DNA of 64,000 bases. Origin: Rhizorhabdus wittichii RW1 (GTDB lineage Bacteria > Pseudomonadota > Alphaproteobacteria > Sphingomonadales > Sphingomonadaceae). The stretch is from NCBI GenBank assembly GCA_000016765.1, contig CP000699.1, positions 4,281,501 to 4,345,500 on the forward strand, written 5' to 3'. The notes below the pieces were generated by a model. It was given only the letters and a program-made list of their open reading frames with translations, did not search any database and was not told the origin of the DNA. Numbering within the stretch: position 1 is the first letter of the stretch; every line of letters starts with the position of its first letter. The translations under genes and the position numbers were made by a program. Positions 15,858 to 24,890 of this stretch are shown here, piece after piece.

Positions 15858-16703
15858 TCAGGAATGGCCCCCCCTCACGCGACTGGGGCGGTTGTGAGAA
15901 AGATCACAGGGGGCGGCAACCCCGGCCATCATCTCTTTCGTTAAACCGGCTCTGTCGCGCGCCGAGTCGTTGAACGGAGGCTTAACCGCTCCGCGGAAGT
16001 GTAACCTGACCATCGATTGCCAGCTCTGGGCGCAGTCGATTCGCGCTGCGTCGCACAAGAATCGGAACCAGCCGACCCCCGCCGCGACATGGTCGACCTC
16101 GTCGTCGGCGATGCGGCGCATGACGCGGGCCGATCGCTCGTCGCCGGCGGCTTCGAAACGGCTTATCAATGAAGGGGTTACGTCCAGTCCCCGGGCTTCG
16201 AGCACCATCGGCACCACGGCCAGCCGGGCGAGCGGATCGTGCGCCGTCCCGGCCGCCGCCTCCCACAGCCCGTCATGCGCGGGGAGGTCGCCATAGCGTG
16301 CGCCATAGCTGTTCAGCCGCCGTTCGATCAGGGCGAAGTGCATCGCCTCCTCGGCGCCGACCGCGATCCATTCGTCGACGAAGCGTTGCGGGAAATGCCC
16401 CCCGAACCGGCCCACCAGATCGAAGGCCAGGTCGATCGCGACATATTCGATATGGGCGAGCGCATGGAGCATCGCGATCCGCGCGCGGGGCGATCCGGCG
16501 CGCCCGCGCTTGGGCATGCGCGACGGCGGCAGCAGCGGCGGGCGATCGGTGCGGGCGGGGCGATCGGGCATCGCCGTGGCGAAGCCCCACGGGGTCCGGC
16601 CGAGCCGCCAGTCGCGCGCGGCCCGGCGCGCCGCCTTCACCTTGGCGAGCGGCCGGGGTTCGTCGAGGACGGCCCGGCAGGCGGCCGAAATGTCGGGAAG
16701 CAT
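15858..16703 (-). CDS. DUF455 (ferritin-like) protein
   Basis: 281 residues, helical. Ferritin-like features are HIEYVAIDLAFDLVGRF, GAEEAMHFALIERRL and IADDEVDHVAAGVGWFRFL, which supply the Glu/His ligands expected for a di-iron four-helix bundle. This pattern is that of DUF455. The ATG at 16703 overlaps the stop of the deacetylase gene by one base (TGATG), so the two are cotranscribed; a longer frame upstream merely runs through that gene in another phase. Function is unknown; a di-iron oxygenase or oxidase is plausible. Confidence 0.87.
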   Translation of the reverse strand: MLPDISAACRAVLDEPRPLAKVKAARRAARDWRLGRTPWGFATAMPDRPARTDRPPLLPPSRMPKRGRAGSPRARIAMLHALAHIEYVAIDLAFDLVGRFGGHFPQRFVDEWIAVGAEEAMHFALIERRLNSYGARYGDLPAHDGLWEAAAGTAHDPLARLAVVPMVLEARGLDVTPSLISRFEAAGDERSARVMRRIADDEVDHVAAGVGWFRFLCDAARIDCAQSWQSMVRLHFRGAVKPPFNDSARDRAGLTKEMMAGVAAPCDLSHNRPSRVRGGHS

Positions 16704-17650
16704 CAGAGCGAATCCAATAGGGCGGCGGTGCCTGTCTCGCCCGGCATGCCGGCGTCGTGAAAGGCCTCGTACAGCGCGAGGATCGATCCGACGTGCCGCC
16801 GCGCCACGGCGAGGCGGTCGTCGCCATAGCCGCCACCGAGCACGCTGGCCAGCGGGATGCCGCGCCGCCGCGCCTGCCGCATCACGAAGCGGTCGCGGTC
16901 GGCCAGCCCCTCGTCGCTGAGCGCGAGCCGGCCGAGCTTGTCCTCCCGATGCGGGTCGACCCCGGCCTGGTAGAGGATCAGGTCGGGCGCGAAGGCGTCG
17001 ATCGCGGCGGGCAGGTGCCCCGCCAGCGCCGCGAGATAATCGGCGTCGTCGGTGTCGTCGGGCAGCCCCAGGTCGAACGAGGACCGGGCCTTGCGCGCGG
17101 GGAAGTTGCGCTCGCTGTGGATCGAGAAGGTGAAGATGTCGGGCCGGCCGGCGGTCAGCACCGCCGTCCCGTCGCCCTGGTGGACGTCGAGGTCGACGAT
17201 CATGATCCGCGCGGCGTCGCGCTCGACGATCAGCCGGTTGGCGGCGATGGCGAGGTCGTTGAACACGCAATAGCCGGCGCCGCTGTCGGCCATCGCATGG
17301 TGGCTGCCGCCCGCGCCGTTGGCGGCATAGCCGTGCCGCAGCGCCAGCTTCGCCGCCAGCCAGGTGCCGCCGGGGGCGAGGAAGGCGCGCCGCGCCACCC
17401 GCTCGGTGACCGGGAAGCCGATTCGCCGCGCCTTGACGGGCGGCACCCGGCAGGCGGCGACCTCGTCCACATAGTCGGGATCGTGGACCGCCTCGATCCA
17501 TGCGCGCGGCATCGGGTCGGGCTGGTGGAGAAGGGGATCGGCGCCGCTTTCGGCCAGCGCCTGCATCACCAGCCCATATTTGTCGAAGCTGAAGCTGCTT
17601 CCCGGCGCGGCCGGCGAGACATAATGAGGGTGGTGAACGACATGCAGCAT
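16703..17650 (-). CDS. Histone deacetylase-superfamily amidohydrolase
   Basis: 315 residues of the arginase/deacetylase fold. Motifs: [19 protein letters not shown] (paired active-site histidines), [12 protein letters not shown] (zinc ligands Asp and His), [29 protein letters not shown] (third zinc Asp) and VLGGGYGDD. All ligands are present. Bacterial members deacetylate polyamines, acetoin-related or protein substrates; the substrate here is not evident. Pairs with DUF455 by a one-base overlap and is divergent from the esterase gene with only 35 bases between starts. Confidence 0.93.
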   Translation of the reverse strand: MLHVVHHPHYVSPAAPGSSFSFDKYGLVMQALAESGADPLLHQPDPMPRAWIEAVHDPDYVDEVAACRVPPVKARRIGFPVTERVARRAFLAPGGTWLAAKLALRHGYAANGAGGSHHAMADSGAGYCVFNDLAIAANRLIVERDAARIMIVDLDVHQGDGTAVLTAGRPDIFTFSIHSERNFPARKARSSFDLGLPDDTDDADYLAALAGHLPAAIDAFAPDLILYQAGVDPHREDKLGRLALSDEGLADRDRFVMRQARRRGIPLASVLGGGYGDDRLAVARRHVGSILALYEAFHDAGMPGETGTAALLDSL

Positions 17651-17685
17651 CTTGCCTCATTATCCGATTTTGCCGATGGAAAGCC

Positions 17686-18636
17686 ATGAACGAGGAATTT
17701 GTCCGCCCCGACGTCCGCGCCTTTCTGGACGACATCAACAATCGCGCCGGTCCCAAGACCTATGAGGTCGATCCGCCGGCCGCGCGCGAGATGTCGGCCC
17801 GATTGCGGGTCTTCGCCGATGTCGAGAGTCCGCCGATCGCGACGCGCGAGGACCTGTTCATCACGACCCATGACGGCCGATCGATCCCCGCGCGCTTCTA
17901 CGATCCGCGCCCGGAGCGGGGGGAGGGGCCGCTGGTCGTCTTCTTCCACGGCGGCGGCTTCGTGCTCGGCGACCTCGAACTGTACGACGCGGCGGCCGCC
18001 GACATCGCGATCGGGCTCGACCTGCCGGTGCTGTCGATCGACTATCGGCTCGCGCCCGAGCATCCCTGGCCCGCCGGCCCCGACGATTGCGAGGACGCGA
18101 CCCGCTGGGCCGCCGAGCAGGGCATGTTGTTCGGCCGCCGCTTCAACGCGCTCGCGCTGTGCGGCGACAGCGGCGGCGGCACGCTGTCGATCGTCACCGC
18201 GATGGCGCTGCGCAACCATCCCGCGGCGCTGCCGGTGATCGCGATCTGGCCGCTCTATCCGGCGGTCGACCTGCGCAAGCGCTATCCGTCGACCGAGCGG
18301 CTGGGCGAGGGCTACATGCTCAACCTCGACACGCTGCGCTGGTTCAACGGCCATTATGCGCCCGACTTCAACCATTGGCGCGCCTCGCCCCGGCTGGGCG
18401 ACCAGCGCGGCATGCCGCCGGCGCTGGTGGTGACGTCGACGCTCGATCCGCTGCTCGACCAGGGGCGGGCCTATGCGGTGGCCTGCATCGAGGCGGGCGT
18501 GCCGGTGGCCTATCGCGAGGCGAAGGGCAATATCCATGGCTGGCTGACGCTCCGCCGCGCCATCCCCTCGTCGGAGGACGACCTGCGCGGCTGTCTCGCC
18601 GCCTTCCGGACGATGATCGAGGAATATCGGCCGTGA
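17686..18636 (+). CDS. Alpha/beta hydrolase (hormone-sensitive lipase family esterase)
   Basis: 316 residues. The oxyanion-hole motif VVFFHGGGFVLGD (HGGG), nucleophile elbow ALCGDSGGGTLSI (GDSGG), and late catalytic Asp (TSTLDPLLDQG) and His (KGNIHGWLTL) are all visible, placing it in the HSL/bacterial family IV esterases. It probably hydrolyses short-chain esters. No signal peptide. The stop overlaps the GTG start of rppH (GTGA), so the two are coupled, though no functional link is obvious. Confidence 0.92.
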   Translation: MNEEFVRPDVRAFLDDINNRAGPKTYEVDPPAAREMSARLRVFADVESPPIATREDLFITTHDGRSIPARFYDPRPERGEGPLVVFFHGGGFVLGDLELYDAAAADIAIGLDLPVLSIDYRLAPEHPWPAGPDDCEDATRWAAEQGMLFGRRFNALALCGDSGGGTLSIVTAMALRNHPAALPVIAIWPLYPAVDLRKRYPSTERLGEGYMLNLDTLRWFNGHYAPDFNHWRASPRLGDQRGMPPALVVTSTLDPLLDQGRAYAVACIEAGVPVAYREAKGNIHGWLTLRRAIPSSEDDLRGCLAAFRTMIEEYRP

Positions 18637-19109
18637 AGAAGACGCTTCCCTATCGCCCGGCGGCGGCGATCATGCTGCTCAATGCCGAGGACAAGGTGTT
18701 CGTGGCGCAGCGGATCGACAGCGCGCTCGAGGCCTGGCAGATGCCGCAGGGCGGGCTCGACCCCGACGAGGCGCCAGAGGCCGGCGCGCTGCGCGAGCTG
18801 GAGGAGGAGACGGGCATCGGCCCCGGCCTCGTCGAGATCCTGGCCAAGGCGCCCGACATCCTGCTCTACGACCTGCCGCCGGAATTGCAGGGCAAGATCT
18901 GGGGCGGCCGCTATCGCGGGCAGGCGCAGCACTGGTTCGTCGCGCGCTTCCTGGGTACCGACGCCGATGTCGACCTCGACACGCCCGAGCCCGAATTCCG
19001 TGCCTGGAAATGGGTCGACGCCGGCGAGCTGGTCGACCTGATCGTGCCGTTCAAGCGCGAGCTCTACACGCGGGTGATCGAGGTGTTCCGCGATCATCTG
19101 CCGCGCTGA
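18633..19109 (+). CDS. rppH: RNA pyrophosphohydrolase
   Basis: 158 residues. Opens with LPYRPAAAIMLLNAEDKVF and carries the Nudix box GGLDPDEAPEAGALRELEEE followed by TGI (REx2EE core), then WFVARFLG and FRAWKWVDAGELVDLIVPFKR, the usual RppH/NudH C-terminus. RppH removes pyrophosphate from the 5' end of mRNAs to start decay; the family also hydrolyses dinucleoside polyphosphates. The GTG start overlaps the esterase stop. Confidence 0.94.
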   Translation: MKKTLPYRPAAAIMLLNAEDKVFVAQRIDSALEAWQMPQGGLDPDEAPEAGALRELEEETGIGPGLVEILAKAPDILLYDLPPELQGKIWGGRYRGQAQHWFVARFLGTDADVDLDTPEPEFRAWKWVDAGELVDLIVPFKRELYTRVIEVFRDHLPR

Positions 19110-19135
19110 TCCACCTCTCGCGGCGGTTCGCTACT

Positions 19136-19197
19136 GATAATCACTTGCAAGAGTGGGCGATAGGGATTAGCGGCTCCCCCAATCAGAAGGGGGAAAG
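19136..19197 (+). promoter_or_regulatory. AT-rich leader of the TonB receptor gene, possible iron-responsive site and SD-masking hairpin
   Basis: Between rppH and the receptor the composition drops sharply. GATAATCACTTGCAA at 19136-19150 resembles part of a Fur-type site (GATAAT half). Just before the ATG, CCCCC (19174-19178) can pair with GGGGG (19189-19193), which is also the Shine-Dalgarno, so the leader could mask its own ribosome site. Both readings are by eye and weak. Confidence 0.3.
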
Positions 19198-21384
19198 ATG
19201 ATCCGTCCGTTCCGTATCGCCGCATCTGTCTCGGCACTCGCCATCGCCATGCCCGCCCTGGCCCAGGTCTCGCCTGACGCCGCTACCGAAACGGCGAAGG
19301 ACGACATCGTCGTCACCGCCGCGCGCAGCATCCTGCCGGCCAATGCCCTGCCGCTGACCATCGACATCGTCGGCAAGTCCGAGCTCGACCAGCAGATGTC
19401 GATCTCCGGATCGGTGATCGATTCGATCGCGACGCTGACCCCGTCCTTCTCGCCGACCCGGCAGAAGATGTCGGGCGCGGGCGAGACGCTGCGCGGCCGC
19501 TCGCCGCTCTATGCGATCAACGGCATCCCGCAGACCACCCCGCTGCGCGACGGCAGCCGCGACGGCTTCACGATCGACGGTTTCTTCATCGACCGGGTCG
19601 AGGTGATCTACGGCTCGAACGCGCTGCAGGGTGTCGGCGGCACCGGCGGTATCGTCAACCAGGTCACGGTCGCGCCGCCGACCGCCGAGGGGTTCGGCGG
19701 CCGGGTGCTGCTGCAGGGCAATGCCGACAATGATTTCCGCAAGGACGGCCTGGGCGGGAAGGCCGCCGGCCTGGTCCAGTATCGCAAGGACTGCTTCGAC
19801 GCGACGGTCGGCGCGGCCTATGAGAAGCGGGCGGTCTTCTACGACGGCGACGGCCGCCGGGTCGGCGTCAACCTGACCCAGGGCGAGACGCAGGATTCGA
19901 AGACCCTCTCGCTGTTCGGCCGGTTCGGCTACCAGCTCGGCGATACCGGCCGGATCGACCTGATCGCCAGCCGCTACGAGATGAAGGTCGACGGCGACTA
20001 TATCGCCGTGGCGGGCGACAAGACGGCCGGCCTGCCGACCAGCGCCACGCGCGGCAACCCGCCGCTCAAGCCCGCCGAGAGCCGCACCGAAAGCGTCGCG
20101 CTTTCGGTCACCGACACCGATCTCGGCGGCGGCAACTTCGTCAGCCAGCTGTTCTTCAACCGGACCCGCGACACCTTCGGCGGCGAGCCGGTCACGCAGG
20201 CGACCTTCCAGGACCCGACGATCGCGCCGGTCGGCACGCTGTTCGACCAGTCGCAGAACCGGTCGCGCAAGCTCGGCTTCAAGATCAGCTATGAGCGCGC
20301 GGTTCCCGGTTTCGAGGCGTTGACCGGCACGCTCGGCTTCGATGCGCTGTTCGACAAGACCGAGCAGCGGCTGATCGCCACCAACCGCGTCTGGGTGCCG
20401 CCGAGCGATTTCCGCAGCCTCGCGCCCTTCGCCCAGCTCAACCTGGCGCTGTTCGACGAGAAGCTCCGCCTGGCGGGCGGCGCGCGCTGGGAGAATGTCC
20501 AGATCAGGATCGACGACTTCCAGACGCTCGCCTCGACCACGGTGACGACGGCCAATCCGAACGCTTATGGCGGCGTCATGGTCGGCGGCGGCAAGCCGAA
20601 GTTCGACGACGTGCTGCTCAACGGCGGCATCATCTTCGAGCCGTGGAAGGGCATCCGCGCCTATGCCAGCTATGCCGAGGGCTTCACCGTCGCCGACATC
20701 GGGCGCATCACCCGGGCGATCGGCAAGCCCGGCATCGACCTCGACAATTATCTCGACATCAGCCCGGTCATCTCGAACAACCGCGAGATCGGCGTCGAGG
20801 TGAAGCGCGGGCCGCTCGATACCAGCGTCACCTATTTCTGGTCGTCGAGCAACAAGGGCCAGGTGCTGGTCAACGGCGGCGCCGGCATCTTCAACGTGAT
20901 CCGCCAGCGGGTCGAGATCGAGGGGCTGGAGGTCAACGCCGGGGTCCGCATGCCGATCGACGGGCTCAGGCTGTCGGTGGGCTATGCCCATATCAAGGGC
21001 CGCTACGATGCCAGCGCGACGCCCGACGGCACGGCGGGGACCGACCTCGACGGCGCCAACATCTCGCCCGATCGCCTGAACCTGGCGGCCAGCTTCAACC
21101 GGGGCGCGGTCTCGGCGCGGGTGCAGACCAACTTCTATCTGAGCCGGACCTTCCGGAGCAGCGAGATCGTGCTCGATCCACGCAACAGGTTCGGCGGTTA
21201 TGACCTGACCGATGCGAGCATCCGCTACCAGACCGGCCTGGGCGGGTTCACCTTCTCGGTCCAGAATCTTTTCGACAAGCAATATATCGACTACGCGTCC
21301 GCCACGCAGCGCCCGACCGACAATTTCTTCAACTTCGCCGGGCGCGGCCGCAACTTCACGCTTAGCTGGGACTATCGCTTCTGA
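19198..21384 (+). CDS. TonB-dependent outer membrane receptor, siderophore type
   Basis: 728 residues. A signal peptide (to about AMPALAQ, residue 22) is followed by a TonB-box-like DDIVVTAAR, a plug domain (about 45-160, with TLRGRSPLYAINGIPQ and YGSNALQGVGGTGGIVNQVT) and a long beta-barrel ending in FTLSWDYRF with the C-terminal Phe needed for outer-membrane assembly. The family imports ferric siderophores or other large ligands with TonB energy. The PepSY reductase gene directly downstream supports iron-siderophore uptake. The specific ligand is unknown. Confidence 0.93.
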   Translation: MIRPFRIAASVSALAIAMPALAQVSPDAATETAKDDIVVTAARSILPANALPLTIDIVGKSELDQQMSISGSVIDSIATLTPSFSPTRQKMSGAGETLRGRSPLYAINGIPQTTPLRDGSRDGFTIDGFFIDRVEVIYGSNALQGVGGTGGIVNQVTVAPPTAEGFGGRVLLQGNADNDFRKDGLGGKAAGLVQYRKDCFDATVGAAYEKRAVFYDGDGRRVGVNLTQGETQDSKTLSLFGRFGYQLGDTGRIDLIASRYEMKVDGDYIAVAGDKTAGLPTSATRGNPPLKPAESRTESVALSVTDTDLGGGNFVSQLFFNRTRDTFGGEPVTQATFQDPTIAPVGTLFDQSQNRSRKLGFKISYERAVPGFEALTGTLGFDALFDKTEQRLIATNRVWVPPSDFRSLAPFAQLNLALFDEKLRLAGGARWENVQIRIDDFQTLASTTVTTANPNAYGGVMVGGGKPKFDDVLLNGGIIFEPWKGIRAYASYAEGFTVADIGRITRAIGKPGIDLDNYLDISPVISNNREIGVEVKRGPLDTSVTYFWSSSNKGQVLVNGGAGIFNVIRQRVEIEGLEVNAGVRMPIDGLRLSVGYAHIKGRYDASATPDGTAGTDLDGANISPDRLNLAASFNRGAVSARVQTNFYLSRTFRSSEIVLDPRNRFGGYDLTDASIRYQTGLGGFTFSVQNLFDKQYIDYASATQRPTDNFFNFAGRGRNFTLSWDYRF

Positions 21385-22436
21385 GCCTGCTCGACACCCT
21401 GCACCGCTGGACCGGCGGGCTGATCGGGCTGGTGCTCGCCCTGTTGGGGCTGACCGGCGCGATCCTCGTCCATCGCGACGCCTGGATCGGCCTGCCGCAC
21501 GCATCGGACGCCCGGGTGGCCGACGGGGCGGCGCTCGCCGCCGCGACCGCGCGGCTGATGGCCGATCCGGCGGCGCGGCCGCAGAGCATCCTCTATGCCA
21601 GCGACGGCTTCGGCCTGCTGCGCCTCTCCTATGCCAAGGGGGCGGGCGCCTATGCCGATCAGGCGGGCGACATCGTCAGCCGCTGGGACAGCCAGTGGGA
21701 ACGGCCCGAGCTGTGGCTGTTCGATCTCCACCACCATCTCTTCGCCGGCGACGCGGGCGAGGTGGTGATCGGCATCGCCGCGCTGTGCGGGCTGTTCTTC
21801 GTGATCTCGGGCGTGGTCCTGTGGTGGCGGACCCGCAGGACCTTCGAATGGCGGCTATGGCCGCGCCGGATGAGCCGCCCGGCGATCGTCCGCCACCATC
21901 GCGACCTCGGCATCGTCATGGCGCCGCTGCTGGCGCTGTCGCTCTACACCGGCGCGGTGATGATCTTCCGGCCGGTCGCCGTCGTGGCGCTCGGCCCCGG
22001 CACGTCCGCCGCGGTCGAACGGGCGATGAAGCCGCCGAAGCCGATCGGCGTGCCGCTGTCCGACGCCATCGACTGGGCCGCGATCATCCGCGCCGCGCAT
22101 GCCCGCTTCCCCGATGCCGAGCTGCGGCTGCTCAGCCTGCCGCGCAAGGACAGCGGGCTGATCGCGGTGCGGATGCGCCAGCCCGAGGAATGGCTGCCCA
22201 ACGGCCGGACGATGCTGTGGTTCGCGGCCGACAGCGGACGGCTGGTCGCCGCGCGCGACGCCCGCGGCTTCGACCGGCAGGCGCGCGGCTACAACATGAT
22301 CTATCCGATCCACGCGGCGAAGGTCGGCGGCCTCGGCTGGCGGATCGTCATCACCCTGTCGGGGCTGGCGCTCGCGCTGCTCGGCAGCCTCGCGGTGTGG
22401 AGCTTCTGGTTCCGGCGGCCGAAGCGTCGCCTATAG
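21381..22436 (+). CDS. PepSY-associated membrane reductase, probably starting at CTG
   Basis: 351 residues, four membrane segments: TGGLIGLVLALLGLTGAILVH, then GEVVIGIAALCGLFFVISGVVLWW, a third near MAPLLALSLYTGAVMIFRP and a C-terminal GWRIVITLSGLALALLG. HRWTGG near the start, LWLFDLHHHLF and YPIHAAKVGG fit the PepSY_TM family that reduces ferric siderophores at the inner membrane. The only standard start (GTG at 21432) would cut away the family-conserved LHRWTGG and half of helix 1, and a TAG at 21363 closes the frame upstream. The CTG at 21381, forming a CTGA overlap with the receptor stop, is the likely start. Confidence 0.82.
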   Translation: MSLLDTLHRWTGGLIGLVLALLGLTGAILVHRDAWIGLPHASDARVADGAALAAATARLMADPAARPQSILYASDGFGLLRLSYAKGAGAYADQAGDIVSRWDSQWERPELWLFDLHHHLFAGDAGEVVIGIAALCGLFFVISGVVLWWRTRRTFEWRLWPRRMSRPAIVRHHRDLGIVMAPLLALSLYTGAVMIFRPVAVVALGPGTSAAVERAMKPPKPIGVPLSDAIDWAAIIRAAHARFPDAELRLLSLPRKDSGLIAVRMRQPEEWLPNGRTMLWFAADSGRLVAARDARGFDRQARGYNMIYPIHAAKVGGLGWRIVITLSGLALALLGSLAVWSFWFRRPKRRL

Positions 22437-22892
22437 CGTCTTCGCGACGGCCAGCACGTCCTCGGCATGGCCCTTGACCTTCACCTTGCGCCAGATGCGC
22501 GCGATGGTGCCGTCCTTGCCGATCAGGAAGGTCGCCCGGTCGATGCCCATATATTGGCGGCCATAGAGCGACTTCTCGATCCAGGTGCCGAACGCCTCGC
22601 AGACGCTGCCGTCGCCATCGGAGGCGAGGCGGATCTTGAGGCCATATTTGTCGATGAACTTCTGGTGGCGCGCGGCGCTGTCCTTCGACACGCCGATGAT
22701 CGTCGCGCCCGCCTTGGCGAAATCGTCGGCCAGCGCGGTGAACCCCTGCGCCTCGGTCGTGCAGCCCGGCGTGTCGTCCTTCGGATAGAAATAGAGGACG
22801 AGGATCTTGCCCGCCTGTTCGGCGACGCTCGTCTTGCTGCCGTCGGGCAGGTCGAGCGTCACATCGGGGGCCTTGTCGCCTTCCTTGAGCAT
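22431..22892 (-). CDS. bcp: Thioredoxin-dependent peroxiredoxin (Bcp/PrxQ)
   Basis: 153 residues. Shows GDKAPDVTLDLPDG, LYFYPKDDTPGCTTEAQGF with the peroxidatic cysteine in PGCT, and GVSKDSAARHQKFIDKYGL; no second cysteine five residues on, but one occurs in DGSVCEAFG. These are the signatures of Bcp/PrxQ, which reduces peroxides in the cytoplasm. The C-terminal 6 bases overlap the end of the convergent PepSY gene; both use TAG in the shared CTATAG. Start with ATG LKEGD is standard. Confidence 0.95.
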   Translation of the reverse strand: MLKEGDKAPDVTLDLPDGSKTSVAEQAGKILVLYFYPKDDTPGCTTEAQGFTALADDFAKAGATIIGVSKDSAARHQKFIDKYGLKIRLASDGDGSVCEAFGTWIEKSLYGRQYMGIDRATFLIGKDGTIARIWRKVKVKGHAEDVLAVAKTL

Positions 22893-22941
22893 CTTGTGTC
22901 TCCTGAGTCAGGCGATCCTTAGGACGAGGCGGAGGGGGACT

Positions 22942-24690
22942 TCAACCGTTCGTCGCCATCGTCCGCGCGACGGCCGCCTGGCGGCTTTCCTGCACGATCA
23001 CCCGCGCCGCGCCGTAATCGGCCTCCAGCCCGTCCCAATGGTCATGGCCGCACAAGCGGGCGATGGTCGGCCGCTGCTCGGGTGCGGGCTCCCCGCCGTC
23101 CGGCGCCAGCAGGTCGAGCGCCACCAGCAGCCGGACCAGCGTCGCATGCGCGCCGGCCGCCGCCGGATCGAGCAGCCCCGCCCGAACCTGCGCGCCGATC
23201 GCCGTGCGCAGGTTCGGATCGATGTCGGCAAGGCCGGCGATCTGGTTGAGCCGGACCGCGAGGTCGAGCTCGGCCAGTCCGCCGCGCACCCGTTCGACGT
23301 CATAGGGACCGGCCGCCGGCCTGCGGCGCGCGATGTCGAGCGGTTCGCCCAGCCCGCGCCGCATGGCCGCCGCCGCCCGGCGGGCCGTGTCCGGGCCGTA
23401 GACGAACCGTGCGCGCGCCAGCGCGACGGGGTCCAGCGAGCGCGCTTCGAAATGCTCGACCGAGCAGAGCGGCCCCATGGCGGCGCTGATCCGTTCCGCC
23501 ACCCGGTCATAATAGGCCTCGGCGGCGATCGGCGCGCGGCCGTCGCTCGACGCCTGGCGGTCGCCGGTGAACAGATAGGCGAGGTCCAGCGCGTCCCGGC
23601 TGGTCAGCGCGCCGCCACCGAACCGGCCGAGGGCGAGGATGACGAGGTCCGATCCCGGCACGACGCCATGATCCTCGCGCATCCGCGCCAGCGCGTCGTC
23701 GGCGATCGCGCGCAGCGCCGCCTCGGCGAGGCGGGCATGGGCCGCGGCGATGTCGAGCGGATCGGCCGTCCGCTCGATCAGCCGCAGCCCCAGATCGAAG
23801 CGATGCGCCTCGATCGCCCGGGCGATCCGCGGGGGTCCCGCCTGCCGGTCGTCGAGACCGATCAAATGGCCGAACTCGGCATCGAGATCGGCAGGCGGGG
23901 GCAGCGGCGCGGAGGCGCTGCCGTCGATCAGCCGGCGGATCAGCGCCGGCTGGGCGATCAGGGAAGACGACAGGCCCGGCGCATCGCCGAGCAGCTCGAC
24001 CAGCGAGCGGAGCGACGCGGAGAGGGCGATGTCGGCGGGTCGCCGGGCGACGATCGTCTCGAGCGTCGCCAGCATCCCATCGGGGTCCCGGGATGGGCCG
24101 AGCATCGCGACCAGGCCGGGCAGCAGCGCGTCGAGCGCGTCGCGGTCGGCCGGATCGGCGCGCCAGCCGCGCAGACGCCGCGCCGCGCCGGGCGGATCGA
24201 CGCAGCCCGCATCGGCCAGTTGCGCCTCGATCGGATCGGCTATCCCCGGATGGAGCAGCGCGCGGACCTCGCGCGATAGCGTGGCGAGGAGGCGATCGGC
24301 ATCGGTGCGGAGCGGCGCCAGCAGCGCCATCAGCGCGGTGGCGGCCAGCATCTCGTCGCTGAAGCGGGCGGCCGCGATGCCGAGCCGCGCCGGAAGCGCC
24401 AGCAATCTTTCGATCTCGTCGAAGGCCTTGCCCAGGTCGGCATGGGCCTGACGGAAGGCGCGGCGAAGCGGTGGCTGCGGGCCGGCGGGACAAGAGAGGT
24501 CGTCGACCAGCGCGGCGGCGCGGATCGCGAAGTCGTCGAACCGCGCGAACAGCGGGTCGATACGGGCTGCGCCGGGCCGGGTCCGCAGGTCGAGGCAATG
24601 CCGCTCGAGGTCCGCCAGCAGGCGGGCGGAGCCGGGGCCAGAGCCGGCATCGGGGAGGGCCGGAACCCGGAGGGCGGGTTCGTGCCTCAT
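22942..24690 (-). CDS. Degenerate, shortened GlnE paralogue, likely catalytically dead
   Basis: 582 residues. From about residue 150 on it aligns by eye with the second half of the neighbouring full GlnE: DPPGAARRLRGWR, ALDALLPGLVAMLG, DLGLRLIERTADPLDIA, VILALGRFGGGAL and the C-terminal DPNLRTAIGAQVRAGLLDP. In the nucleotidyltransferase motif, TNASDLD of GlnE is TSRDALD here, so the first aspartate of the DxD pair is Ala. The stretch around the LRPSG motif is missing, and no adenylyl-removase nucleotidyltransferase domain is visible in the N-terminus. The frame is intact across 1.7 kb, which argues for retention with an altered role, for example binding glutamine synthetase or PII. Tandem duplication is the likely origin. 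Confidence 0.82.
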   Translation of the reverse strand: MRHEPALRVPALPDAGSGPGSARLLADLERHCLDLRTRPGAARIDPLFARFDDFAIRAAALVDDLSCPAGPQPPLRRAFRQAHADLGKAFDEIERLLALPARLGIAAARFSDEMLAATALMALLAPLRTDADRLLATLSREVRALLHPGIADPIEAQLADAGCVDPPGAARRLRGWRADPADRDALDALLPGLVAMLGPSRDPDGMLATLETIVARRPADIALSASLRSLVELLGDAPGLSSSLIAQPALIRRLIDGSASAPLPPPADLDAEFGHLIGLDDRQAGPPRIARAIEAHRFDLGLRLIERTADPLDIAAAHARLAEAALRAIADDALARMREDHGVVPGSDLVILALGRFGGGALTSRDALDLAYLFTGDRQASSDGRAPIAAEAYYDRVAERISAAMGPLCSVEHFEARSLDPVALARARFVYGPDTARRAAAAMRRGLGEPLDIARRRPAAGPYDVERVRGGLAELDLAVRLNQIAGLADIDPNLRTAIGAQVRAGLLDPAAAGAHATLVRLLVALDLLAPDGGEPAPEQRPTIARLCGHDHWDGLEADYGAARVIVQESRQAAVARTMATNG

Positions 24691-24714
24691 GGCCGCACCG
24701 GGCGGAGGGAAAGG

Positions 24715-24740
24715 GGGCGCCCCGATACGCTGGGGCGCCC
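24715..24740 (-). promoter_or_regulatory. 9-bp perfect hairpin in the leader of the GlnE paralogue
   Basis: GGGCGCCCC (24715-24723) and GGGGCGCCC (24732-24740) form a perfect stem with an 8-base loop, 25 bases upstream of the paralogue's ATG on the reverse strand. No T run follows (CCTTTCCC), so it may be an attenuator-like or stabilising 5' structure rather than a terminator. The remaining 150 bases of this gap show no gene, tRNA or clear promoter. Confidence 0.5.
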
Positions 24741-24890
24741 GTCGATGAATACGACCATCGATGATCTCACGCTACGCAACACGCACTTCAATGATGATCG
24801 GGATAGCAGCGAGTCTTTAAGCTCGGGTGCGCGAGACTGGTTAAAATCGGGACACCATATTTTCCCGGCCGCTCGTGTGGACGCCGGAAG

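Noticed and set aside
16703-17650. Deacetylase gene as a transfer from eukaryotes
   Set aside because: This amidohydrolase family is widespread in Proteobacteria and base composition matches neighbours.
24780-24880. Possible tRNA or other structural RNA in the AT-rich glnE gap
   Set aside because: No cloverleaf arms or T-loop consensus could be formed; only short hairpins.
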